This document shows, in pieces, positions 1 through 6,212 of a stretch of 7,540 nt of DNA (positions are counted from its first letter, which is position 1; the number at the start of each line of letters is the position of its first letter). A model generated the notes under the pieces. It was given only the letters and a program-made list of their open reading frames with translations, made no database searches and had not been told where the DNA came from. This DNA is from an uncultured Clostridia bacterium. GTDB taxonomy: Bacteria; Bacillota; Clostridia; RUG12999. Made by a program: the position numbers and the translations under genes. The stretch covers positions 1 to 7,540 of the forward strand of contig CALLNG010000236.1 of assembly GCA_938005345.1 (NCBI GenBank). The letters are read 5' to 3'.

Positions 1-1
1 T

Positions 2-1324
2 TCCAACGGCAGTTTTACCAACAGCGTCGCGCTGGGAGACAATGTGAAAACCATTGGCCAGCGGTTGCGCGACCACGGGATTCACACAGCCTATATCGGC
101 AAATACCATTTAGACGGCGGGGACTATTTTGGCCTGGGCCGCTGCCCGGATGGCTGGGACAGCGACTATTGGTATGACATGAAATGCTACCTGGAGGAGC
201 TGACGCCGGAAGAGCGCGTGAAATCCCGTAATCCCAAAACCAACGAAGAACATATTGACGCGTCCTTCACCTTTGGACACCGCATCGCCAACCGCGCCAT
301 TGATTTTCTAGACCGCTACAAGGACGAGGACTTTTTCCTGGTAGCGTCCTTTGACGAGCCGCACGACCCGGCACTGTGCCCGGAACCGTACGCTTCTATG
401 TTCCAGGACTATGAATTCCCCAAAGCGCCCAACATTTGGGACACGCTGGAGGGCAAACCGGATTATCAAAAAGCTTGGGCAGGACCGCGGCTGGAGGAGG
501 ATCGTGACGCCCTCAAGCTCAAACGTCCGTATTACCTAGGCGCAAATGCATTTGCCGATTCGGAGATGGGGCGTATTTTGGCGAAGCTCAAAGAGGTTGC
601 ACCGGACGCGATGGTGATTTACACCTCCGACCACGGGGACGCGATGGAATCCCACTGCCTCTATGCCAAAGGCCCGGCTTTCTACGATGAAATTGCACGC
701 GTACCGCTGATTATCAAGGGCGGCGAGGTTGGAAAGGTGTACAGCGGCCCGGTTTCCCACATCAATCTACTGCCCACCATCATGGAATACATGCAGCTGC
801 CGCATCCACAATGGGTGAACGGCACCAGCATGCTGCCCACTATCATGGATGTTTCTGTGCAGGCCAACGATGTAGTATTTACTGAGTTTACGCGCTACGA
901 GGTGGATCACGATGGATTCGGTGGATTCCAGCCCATGCGCAGTGTGACGGACGGGCGCTATAAGCTGTCCATTCACCTACTGGACCAAGTGGACGAACTA
1001 TACGACCTCAAAAGCGACCCCTATGAGATGAAAAACCTCATTTTCAGCGAGACGCACAAGGGTATCCGCAACGCGCTGCACGACAAGCTGCTGGATTGGA
1101 TGAACGAAACGCGCGACCCATTCCGCGGCTATTACTGGGAACGCCGGCCCTGGCGGGACGATGCAGCAGACGCCACCTGGGATTACACTGGATATACGCG
1201 CCAGCGGGAGCATGAGGAATATGAACCGCGGCAGCTGGACTACAGCACCGGATTGGAAATGGTGCAGGCTTCCCGGCCCAAAGAACGCGCCAGAGAAGAG
1301 GCACTAGACCCAAAGAAAAAATAG
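2..1324 (+). CDS. Sulfatase family hydrolase, C-terminal part (5' end outside window)
   Basis: The frame is open from base 2 and ends at TAG 1322-1324. The GTG at 44 is internal, because the codons before it (SNGSFTNSVALGDNVKTIGQ) already match the sulfatase segment that follows the catalytic motif. That C/S-x-P-x-R motif, which is converted to formylglycine, must lie just upstream and cannot be seen. Visible family signatures are the GKYHL segment (about 100-112), a DEPHDP metal/substrate-side motif (about 353-370), TSDHGD at 623-640 (Asp/His metal ligands), a K-G-x-x-FY-E/D-x-x-R-VPLI block (668-715), and a YDLxxDPYExxNL tail (about 1001-1039). Sulfatases hydrolyse sulfate esters. With the DhuI-like isomerase downstream, the likely substrate is a sulfated glycosaminoglycan sugar, but that is inference from context. 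No signal peptide can be assessed. The C-terminal tail is charged and ends in KKK. The family call is near certain; the substrate is open. Confidence 0.93.
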   Translation, partial: SNGSFTNSVALGDNVKTIGQRLRDHGIHTAYIGKYHLDGGDYFGLGRCPDGWDSDYWYDMKCYLEELTPEERVKSRNPKTNEEHIDASFTFGHRIANRAIDFLDRYKDEDFFLVASFDEPHDPALCPEPYASMFQDYEFPKAPNIWDTLEGKPDYQKAWAGPRLEEDRDALKLKRPYYLGANAFADSEMGRILAKLKEVAPDAMVIYTSDHGDAMESHCLYAKGPAFYDEIARVPLIIKGGEVGKVYSGPVSHINLLPTIMEYMQLPHPQWVNGTSMLPTIMDVSVQANDVVFTEFTRYEVDHDGFGGFQPMRSVTDGRYKLSIHLLDQVDELYDLKSDPYEMKNLIFSETHKGIRNALHDKLLDWMNETRDPFRGYYWERRPWRDDAADATWDYTGYTRQREHEEYEPRQLDYSTGLEMVQASRPKERAREEALDPKKK

Positions 1325-1327
1325 GAC

Positions 1328-1356
1328 TTGCAAACAAAAGAAGTTCATGCTATAAT
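1328..1356 (+). promoter_or_regulatory. Sigma-70-type promoter for the isomerase gene
   Basis: TTGCAA at 1328-1333 and a perfect TATAAT at 1351-1356 are separated by exactly 17 bases. The -35 box begins 3 bases after the sulfatase stop, so the isomerase gene can be transcribed independently of the sulfatase. Predicted transcription start is near 1363, which gives a leader of about 140 nt. Confidence 0.75.
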
Positions 1357-1371
1357 AAAAGCAGTGTGTTG

Positions 1372-1424
1372 GCACGCCGGCTCCGCTAGGGCGGCGGTGC
1401 GTTTTCTAAAACCGCACTATGCGG
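1372..1424 (+). promoter_or_regulatory. Structured 5' leader with overlapping alternative hairpins
   Basis: Three inverted repeats overlap one another. Arm 1372-1379 (GCACGCCG) pairs with 1392-1400 with one bulge and is followed by GTTTTCT. Arm 1397-1405 (GTGCGTTTT) pairs with 1408-1417 with one bulge. Arm 1412-1416 (CCGCA) pairs with 1420-1424 (TGCGG). Each hairpin uses bases needed by the next, as in attenuator/antiterminator leaders. It matches no riboswitch class that I recognise. The first hairpin plus its short T-run could instead be a weak terminator for the upstream sulfatase transcript. Confidence 0.4.
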
Positions 1425-1503
1425 CGGCAGGCGACACGGCGGCAAATCTGTCCAGGCGGCATAGGCCGGCCAGCCACAAAAACGTAAAGGAGGACTTGGC
1501 AAC

Positions 1504-2139
1504 ATGAAAATTGCTTTAATTAACGAAAACAGCCAGGCGGCAAAAAACAGTATTATCGAAGCAACGTTGAAAAAAGTGGTAGAACCCAAAGGCCATGAAG
1601 TGTTCAACTACGGCATGTATACCGCGGACGATGCGGCGCAGCTGACTTATGTGCAAATCGGCATTTTGGCAGCAACCCTGCTCAATTCCGGCGCGGCAGA
1701 TTTGGTGATCACCGGCTGCGGCACAGGCGAAGGCGCAACGCTAGCTTGCAACGCGTTCCCGGGCGTACTGTGCGGCCATGTGGAAGACCCGACCGATGCT
1801 TACCAATTTACCCAGGTGAACAACGGAAATGCAATTGCGCTGCCGTTTGCAAAAGGCTGGGGCTGGGGTGCTGAGCTGAACCTTGAATATATCTTTGAAA
1901 AACTGTTCGTGGAAGAATGGGGACAGGGTTATCCGAGAGAACGTGCCGTTCCAGAACAAAGAAACAAAAAAATTCTGGACGAAGTGAAAAAAGTGACCCA
2001 CCGCGATTTGCTCGACATTCTGCCGGAATTGGATCAGGATTTGGTCAAGGGCGCTTTTGCGGGCGAAAAATTCCAGGAACTGTTCTTTGCGAATGCAAAA
2101 TGTGATAAAATCAAAGACTATGTGAAATCCATTCTGTAA
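1504..2139 (+). CDS. RpiB/LacA/LacB-family sugar isomerase, DhuI-like (unsaturated uronate isomerase)
   Basis: This 211-aa protein starts at ATG 1504, with AAAGGAGGA at 1486-1494 nine bases upstream. Residues 1-135 form the RpiB-like alpha/beta fold. ITGCGTGEGA lies at residues 69-78, and Cys72 in GCGTG aligns with the active-site cysteine loop of RpiB. FPGVLCGHV follows at 85-93, then NNGNAIALPFAKGWGWG at 106-122. RpiB proteins are about 150 aa; the roughly 75-residue helical, charged C-terminal extension (140-211) is instead typical of a longer subfamily. Streptococcal DhuI, which converts 4-deoxy-L-threo-5-hexosulose uronate in glycosaminoglycan breakdown, belongs to this longer group. I assign it by remembered length and motif resemblance, not by alignment. 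The sulfatase immediately upstream fits the pathway. It is probably cytoplasmic. Other sugar-phosphate isomerase activity (ribose-5-P, allose-6-P, galactose-6-P) is possible. Confidence 0.88.
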   Translation: MKIALINENSQAAKNSIIEATLKKVVEPKGHEVFNYGMYTADDAAQLTYVQIGILAATLLNSGAADLVITGCGTGEGATLACNAFPGVLCGHVEDPTDAYQFTQVNNGNAIALPFAKGWGWGAELNLEYIFEKLFVEEWGQGYPRERAVPEQRNKKILDEVKKVTHRDLLDILPELDQDLVKGAFAGEKFQELFFANAKCDKIKDYVKSIL

Positions 2140-2147
2140 TATGGTAT

Positions 2148-2181
2148 AAAAAATGCCGTCCCATTCGGGACGGCATTTTTT
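2148..2181. terminator. Bidirectional intrinsic terminator
   Basis: A perfect 15-bp stem (2148-2162 with 2167-2181) around an ATTC loop has a GC-rich core GCCGTCCC/GGGACGGC, an A6 5' flank and a T6 3' flank. It therefore has a U-tract when read from either strand. It lies 8 bases after the isomerase stop and 58 bases before the stop of the convergent gene, so it can serve both. Confidence 0.92.
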
Positions 2182-2239
2182 ATGCAGCAACGGTACACGT
2201 ATCCACTTTTCCCCTATCCATCAGAGAACTACGCTCTCA

Positions 2240-3838
2240 TTATCCTTTTCTCGCATATTTAAACGTTTGCAACGTTTCATAGACACGGTCCATGTCCAGC
2301 CAGTTGGCAGTTTGCTCCGGCATGAGCACCTGCGCCAAAAAGATGCGGTGGAAGAAATAATTTTCCGATTGATAGCGCACGGTATCCCGCTGAAGATTCA
2401 TGGTAATTTTAGTAAATATACTTTGGTCGATCGCTTCCTTATCCTTATCCCGCTCCGCCGTCACGTCCGCCGAAAAAATATAATTGCCTGTTTCCTTCAG
2501 TTCCTGCACGGTTTCGCTTCCAAACACATCATAGAATTTTCTCTGCGGCGGATAATAGGAACCCTCTCTTTCTCTTTCCGGCAAATAAAGCCGGAACGGC
2601 ACAACGTCATAAAATTTAATCAGCCCGGCCTGATCCGGAACTACGGTGCCGCGCTGGCTTGTCACCACCAAACGGATACCGTCCGGCTGCTGCTCAAAAA
2701 CAGAAAGGTTGTCCTCGCTCGCCAATTTTGTAAAGCACAGCGGCACATCCATTTGCCAGCCGTCATATCCACTCAGTATGTGCTGCGTCTCTCCCCACTC
2801 CGGATTCGCCTCCTTGACCTGTTCCAGCGTGGTTCCCGTTATCTTTAGACTTTCTAGTATATTTTCCATTTCCTCCCAAGCAGGCGATTCGCCAGGCTGC
2901 GATGTATCCGCACTGGGCGTGGGAACGGGTTTCACCGTCTCCCATTCCGGGGGTTCCGTCTCCAAGCTATCCTGCGGCGAAGGCTCCTGGCGTCCATAGC
3001 GCACAAAGTAACCAAACTCGCCTGATTGCAGGTAACGCTCCCGCCAATGGGTTTCCCATTCCGGATAGGTCACATCCACTTGCAGGGTCGCCCACGTTCC
3101 ATTTTGGTCCGAATCCGTACCGGACTGCGCTGCGAACCGCTCCATGTGATACTGTCCTTTGAGAAAATTTTCTTCCTGTTTGACCCATTCCTCCCCCGTG
3201 CAACTGGTCTGGGCCACCAGCACATAGAGGGAATCCACCGTCCCGTCGGCGTACCGTTTTTCTAGCAGCAGCCGGTTTTTGCTCGTCTCCTGCTGCGTCC
3301 ATCCCTGCGGCGCAGCCAGTTCCACGCCAAATGCCGGAAGCGCCAAGACCTGTGCTTCCGGTTGCTCCGGCGGCTGCTCGTTCTCCGGCGCATACTGCAC
3401 CAGCACCGCGTCCGCCGCGCCGTCATACGATACCCTTGCGCCAAAGGTTTCGCTGATGAACCGCAAAGGCACCATGGTTGTATCGGTTTGCAGTACCGGC
3501 GCCGCCAGCAGCGGTTTTTCTTCGCCGTCCACAACCGCAGTCGCGCTTCCAATGGTCAGCATAATGGCACGGTCTCCCAACACAATGGAGACGGACTCTG
3601 TTTCTCCCAACCAGTCCACCTGCGCGCCGAACGCTTCCGTTATCACGCGTACTGGCACCAGCGTAGTATCGTTAACCGTATAGGTCGCCTCCACGGGCAT
3701 GGTATTTCCGTTAATGGTAATTTGTGGCTGGCCAATGACAAAGGAAATTTCCACAGCCGCTTTCTCTGCCTGCACACCCCCCATTGCCAGCAGAACCACT
3801 AAACATAGGCCAATGGCCCACCCCTTTTTTCCTTCCAT
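2240..3838 (-). CDS. Secreted stalk-domain (copper amine oxidase-like N-domain) protein
   Basis: This 532-aa protein starts at ATG 3838, with AGGAGG (3846-3851) 7 bases upstream. Residues 1-24 are a signal peptide: basic MEGKK, then a hydrophobic core with a VQA cleavage site. Residues 34-149 form a copper-amine-oxidase-like N-terminal 'stalk' domain with its repeated signatures (VPVRVITEAFGAQVDW at 61-76, VPLRFISETFGARVSYD at 123-139). Acidic/Pro linkers at 150-163 and 284-320 separate two regions of similar character, each opening with a short beta segment and a Trp. These are about 168-283 (FGVELAAPQGW) and 358-532 (GYDGWQMDVPLCF). I do not recognise a family for either. Stalk domains are common in secreted and wall-associated Clostridia proteins; no catalytic motif, LPXTG, SLH or lipobox is visible. 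It appears monocistronic, with its own promoter and the shared terminator at 2148-2181. The molecular role is unknown. Confidence 0.9.
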   Translation of the reverse strand: MEGKKGWAIGLCLVVLLAMGGVQAEKAAVEISFVIGQPQITINGNTMPVEATYTVNDTTLVPVRVITEAFGAQVDWLGETESVSIVLGDRAIMLTIGSATAVVDGEEKPLLAAPVLQTDTTMVPLRFISETFGARVSYDGAADAVLVQYAPENEQPPEQPEAQVLALPAFGVELAAPQGWTQQETSKNRLLLEKRYADGTVDSLYVLVAQTSCTGEEWVKQEENFLKGQYHMERFAAQSGTDSDQNGTWATLQVDVTYPEWETHWRERYLQSGEFGYFVRYGRQEPSPQDSLETEPPEWETVKPVPTPSADTSQPGESPAWEEMENILESLKITGTTLEQVKEANPEWGETQHILSGYDGWQMDVPLCFTKLASEDNLSVFEQQPDGIRLVVTSQRGTVVPDQAGLIKFYDVVPFRLYLPEREREGSYYPPQRKFYDVFGSETVQELKETGNYIFSADVTAERDKDKEAIDQSIFTKITMNLQRDTVRYQSENYFFHRIFLAQVLMPEQTANWLDMDRVYETLQTFKYARKG

Positions 3839-3896
3839 GTGCTCTCCTCCTTTTCTTATGTTTTCCCTTCTAAAATATATCGGTTTCCCTCATTTT

Positions 3897-3925
3897 AGTA
3901 TAGCAGGAAATTCTTTTTTCAACAA
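3897..3925 (-). promoter_or_regulatory. Promoter for the stalk-domain protein gene
   Basis: Read on the minus strand, TTGTTG (complement of 3920-3925) and TATACT (complement of 3897-3902) are 17 bases apart. The -10 box is about 60 bases upstream of the ATG at 3838, with an AT-rich spacer. Confidence 0.6.
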
Positions 3926-4093
3926 GGTGAAAAATGACAGAAGAATGGTTTTCATTTTTATGGAAAAACACTATTTTTTTCCTTCCGGGAACCGGTTTCA
4001 AAATATTGTGGAGGATTGCTAGATTACTGGTGCGCAGGGCCAGGTTCACAGAAATAACCGTACGTATGGGAAGTTCAATTAGGGCTTGCTTTT

Positions 4094-4122
4094 TTGTAAA
4101 ATGTTGCAGAACAAACGATATT
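4094..4122 (+). promoter_or_regulatory. Possible weak promoter upstream of the broken membrane-protein gene
   Basis: TTGTAA (4094-4099) and GATATT (4117-4122) are 17 bases apart, about 30 bases before the pseudogene start. An imperfect dyad, AGGGCT (4081-4086) with AGCCCT (4123-4128), brackets it. The match to consensus is partial. Apart from this, the 3839-4153 interval holds only the minus-strand promoter and RBS of the stalk-protein gene. Confidence 0.3.
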
Positions 4123-4153
4123 AGCCCTTACAAAAGGAAGGGAGACATTTTTT

Positions 4154-4507
4154 ATGAAAACAATACAAATGACAGTTGGTATTACCAGTATGGCGCTACT
4201 TTATTTGTAATATTTCAGTCTTTCGCAACTGGACTGGGAAATACTCTGGCACAAACAGGCGAAATCAGCGGTTCATCAGGCGTATTTTTGGGGTTGTTCA
4301 TGTTGGTTGCCGGTATTATTGGCGTGAAGGCTAGAAAATCTAAGGCTGGAGCCATTGTTGCATTTTTATGCATTGGGCAGATTGGTTGGAATTTGCAATA
4401 CTGGCACATTTCAAGATTGAATCATTTGGTCCATTATATCCTTCCTATTTGCCGCCTGATTCCTCATTACTGCAATCTTTCAAAAAACTAATACTGCGAA
4501 GAAATAA
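4154..4507 (+). pseudogene. Broken small membrane-protein gene (two frameshifts, two in-frame TGA codons)
   Basis: The start is ATG 4154, with a purine-rich AAGGAAGGGAG site about 10 bases upstream. The first frame reads MKTIQMTVGITSMAL and stops at TAA 4208-4210. The continuation is in the -1 frame from about 4197 (FVIFQSFATGLGNTLAQTGE..., then a hydrophobic LGLFMLVAGIIGV segment and basic KARKSK). Near the T5 run at about 4371-4377 the sense returns to the first frame (FYALGRLVGICNTGTFQD). It then crosses TGA 4418-4420 and TGA 4457-4459 between strongly hydrophobic runs (IIWSIISFLFAA, FLITAIFQKTNTAKK) and ends at TAA 4505-4507. The restored product would be about 117 aa with 3-4 membrane segments, resembling small conserved Firmicutes membrane proteins of unknown function. 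One base appears lost near 4197 and one T gained near 4373. It is either a decayed gene or a run of sequence errors. Confidence 0.7.
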
Positions 4508-4521
4508 GGAGGTAAAGCACC

Positions 4522-4642
4522 ATGGGAAAACGCCGTGAAAGCATGGTATGCCAAAAGACAAATGCCGAATATGGAAGCATTGAAATCAAACGGACGTAGC
4601 AACGGCAAACAGGTTATACTGAAAAGCGAGCAGGAAGTCTAA
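4522..4642 (+). pseudogene. Small frame-ambiguous gene after the membrane pseudogene
   Basis: A strong AAGGAGGT (4506-4513) overlapping the previous stop sits 8 bases before ATG 4522. The frame from that ATG gives only 25 aa (MGKRRESMVCQ..., TAG 4597-4599). The +1 frame, entered if one G of GGG (4524-4526) is dropped, reads MENAVKAWYAKRQMPN and continues through NGRSNGKQVILKSEQEV to TAA 4640-4642 (39 aa). The longer version looks more protein-like and ends inside the following hairpin. I recognise neither product. The coupling suggests it was the second gene of an operon with the membrane protein. It may be a true 25-aa peptide, a frameshifted 39-aa protein, or a remnant. Confidence 0.35.
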
Positions 4643-4661
4643 GTCTTCTTGCCCGCTTTTC
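4621..4661 (+). terminator. Long hairpin, probable terminator of the decayed operon
   Basis: Arms 4621-4637 and 4645-4661 (17 bases each, one G-T wobble and one mismatch) enclose a 7-base loop that holds the TAA of the 39-aa frame. The 3' arm ends CGCTTTTC, so the T-run is inside the stem with no extended U-tract after it. Termination is likely but not certain. Confidence 0.5.
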
Positions 4662-4916
4662 TATGCCGCATGGAACAATAGAACAGCATTCTACCGCTTT
4701 CGGGGGACGATGGTTTTCCTCATCGCTACATGACATCTGTTAAAATGCAACTTAAACAGCGATTCCAAGCACTGCGCATCCAAATGGTTTTGACTATCAT
4801 CGTTAAAACGCCCTTGAAAGCGGGATTGATACTTGATATTGCAGTACACTACTGTAATACCATTTTCCCTGCTTTCAGCTTTCCGGCAGCAGCTTATTCC
4901 ATTAGTACACTCTTTC
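4662..4916. other. Non-coding stretch, no supported gene
   Basis: This lies between the hairpin and the 3' end of the oxidoreductase gene. Open frames exist on both strands (+ 4730-4972 and - 4691-4942), but neither has a convincing ribosome binding site or a recognisable product, and both run into the end of the oxidoreductase gene. Short dyads are present (CAGTA/TACTG near 4844-4857, CGATG/CATCG near 4708-4725). I see no clear terminator for the minus-strand operon here. It may be a remnant of a lost gene. Confidence 0.45.
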
Positions 4917-5468
4917 TTATTGGATTGATTTTCCAAGTTCATACGCTTTCTGGATTTCCGGTTTTCCGTTAATGTCCCCTACATCTCCATTACCGCCTGC
5001 AAGCACATGGCCGAGATTTTCCCAACGAAGGTGTTGCATTAAGTGATCAAAATAAGCTAAAACATCTTCAAAATCATGCCCTTCTGCGGCCATGAGAAGC
5101 GCACAAGCCCTATCATGGCCGCGTAAAAGGTTACCTTCGCCCTCCTCCAATGCAAAAAGACGGTCAATGGCGGTTCTAAGCTGTCCGCTCATATTCCAAT
5201 AGTACAGAGGTGTGGCTAAAATAATTACATCACATTTTTTCACCGCGGGATAAATGTTATCCATATCATCTTTTTGGACGCAAGGACATTCTCGGCTGCT
5301 GTGTCCGCCAAAGCACCCTTTACAACCATGAATCTTCATCGTATTCAAGAAAAACTCTGTTACAGTATGTCCTGCATTTTCTGCACCCTCCGTAAAAGCC
5401 TGAACAAGCGCAGAAGTATTTCCTTTCTTGCGGGGGCTTCCGTTCAAAATAACAATATTTTTACTCAT
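4917..5468 (-). CDS. NAD(P)H-dependent oxidoreductase, flavodoxin fold (FMN reductase family)
   Basis: This 183-aa protein starts at ATG 5468 with a modest GAGGT site 8-9 bases upstream. GSPRKKGNTS (residues 10-19) is the FMN-phosphate loop of the NADPH-dependent FMN reductase family. ATPLYYWNMSG (85-95) is the second flavin-contact segment, followed by TAIDR (99-103). A cysteine group C49-x2-C52-x8-C61-x-C63 followed by KDDM matches the 'GCxxC...C..kDDM' signature of this subfamily. It differs from the compact CX2CX2C...C motif of iron-sulfur flavoproteins, so redox-active or structural thiols are more likely than a 4Fe-4S cluster. The expected role is flavin-dependent reduction of quinones, nitro compounds or other electrophiles in the cytoplasm. 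It is the second gene of an operon, 27 bases after the flavin reductase-like gene, under the divergent HxlR regulator. Confidence 0.9.
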   Translation of the reverse strand: MSKNIVILNGSPRKKGNTSALVQAFTEGAENAGHTVTEFFLNTMKIHGCKGCFGGHSSRECPCVQKDDMDNIYPAVKKCDVIILATPLYYWNMSGQLRTAIDRLFALEEGEGNLLRGHDRACALLMAAEGHDFEDVLAYFDHLMQHLRWENLGHVLAGGNGDVGDINGKPEIQKAYELGKSIQ

Positions 5469-5495
5469 CCTAATACCTCGCTTTTCATAGTGATC

Positions 5496-6068
5496 TTACT
5501 TTTTCATCAGGTCTGCCCCGCTGTGCCATGCCTGGCCGGCTTTTTCTCCAATCGCATAATACCCATTTTGCATTTGGTCAAACACAAAAGCGTGGATTTT
5601 GCTAACATCAATTTTTCCCGCCTCATCTAACACTTTTTCATCCGCGATTACATTAACAATCTTACCGAGAACGCGCAAACCATATGGTTGCGATTGTATT
5701 TCTACGGCCTCACACTCTAAAGTAATGGGATATTCTGTAACGATTGGTGCATTTACCCTTTCGCTTTTGACTGCATGCAGCCCACTACGCTCAAATTTAT
5801 CTGCCATTTTGTTAGCGGTGGCGATTCCTAAAAAATCAGATTCTTCGAGTGTATCAGTTCCCGGAACAGAAAGGGTAAACGCTTTTCTCGCTTCAATATT
5901 TGATACCGTTTTGTGTTCGGCTTCCAAATTCAGCGCAACCATATCTTCTGCACAGATCCCGCCCCACGCCATCATCATTACATCGACGGTATCATCTTCA
6001 TTGTAAGTACCGATCATATAGGTCGGCATAGGGAATAAATAGGGGTTTACACCAAAATTTTTTGTCAT
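5496..6068 (-). CDS. Flavin reductase family protein (flavoredoxin-like)
   Basis: This 190-aa protein starts at ATG 6068, chosen over ATG 6086. AAAGGAGA (complement of 6076-6083) sits 7 bases before 6068 and downstream of the other candidate. It has the FMN-binding split-barrel signature of flavin reductase-like proteins: PMPTYMIGT (residues 14-22), the MMMAWGGIC strand (31-39), a central NIEARKAFTLSVP block (57-69), then SDFLGIATANKMADKFERSG (77-96) and GKIVNVIAD (135-143). Flavoredoxins and related proteins bind FMN and pass electrons from NAD(P)H or ferredoxin to flavin or other acceptors. Pairing with a flavodoxin-fold oxidoreductase next in the operon suggests joint redox detoxification or flavin reduction. 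It ends at TAA (5496-5498). Expression is predicted from the promoter at 6122-6149, which overlaps the HxlR operator. Confidence 0.9.
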   Translation of the reverse strand: MTKNFGVNPYLFPMPTYMIGTYNEDDTVDVMMMAWGGICAEDMVALNLEAEHKTVSNIEARKAFTLSVPGTDTLEESDFLGIATANKMADKFERSGLHAVKSERVNAPIVTEYPITLECEAVEIQSQPYGLRVLGKIVNVIADEKVLDEAGKIDVSKIHAFVFDQMQNGYYAIGEKAGQAWHSGADLMKK

Positions 6069-6121
6069 AATACATTCTCCTTTCATGCCTATGGTTGACT
6101 TTTTATGCTGCTGATATTATA

Positions 6122-6149
6122 ATTATAACAAGAATAAGGAAAAAATCAA
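6122..6149 (-). promoter_or_regulatory. Promoter of the flavin reductase/oxidoreductase operon
   Basis: On the minus strand, TTGATT (complement of 6144-6149) and a perfect TATAAT (complement of 6122-6127) are 16 bases apart. The -10 box lies about 54 bases before the ATG at 6068. The -35 box shares three bases with the outer arm of the dyad at 6147-6175. Confidence 0.65.
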
Positions 6150-6175
6150 GTACGCACATTCAAGTGTGATACTTG
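6147..6175. promoter_or_regulatory. Probable HxlR operator dyad
   Basis: The outer arms CAAGTA (6147-6152) and TACTTG (6170-6175) are perfect inverted repeats. Inner CAC (6155-6157) and GTG (6164-6166) add symmetry around ATTCAA. An extra TACTT half-site at 6189-6193 is 19 bases further on. The dyad lies in the divergent intergenic region and covers the -35 edge of the flavin reductase promoter, as expected for repression by the adjacent HxlR protein. Confidence 0.65.
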
Positions 6176-6212
6176 CATTAATTTCTAATACTTACTTAAA
6201 GGAGAGTGTAAT

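Noticed and set aside
1741..2190. 149-aa minus-strand open frame
   Set aside because: Antisense to the well-supported isomerase and crosses the bidirectional terminator.
2153..2848. 231-aa plus-strand open frame
   Set aside because: It is antisense to the stalk-domain gene, which has signal peptide, domain signatures, RBS and promoter. This frame has none and starts inside the terminator.
4418..4459. UGA decoded as tryptophan or glycine
   Set aside because: Intact genes here use TGG for Trp and contain no internal TGA, and the same locus also has two frameshifts, so decay is simpler.
3934..4491. 185-aa plus-strand open frame reading into the membrane protein
   Set aside because: Its first roughly 70 codons show no domain and cross the pseudogene's own RBS and start. 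It exists only because the frameshift puts the hydrophobic segment into this frame.
4730..4972. 80-aa plus-strand and 83-aa minus-strand (4691-4942) open frames
   Set aside because: No convincing RBS, no recognisable family, and both run into the end of the oxidoreductase gene.
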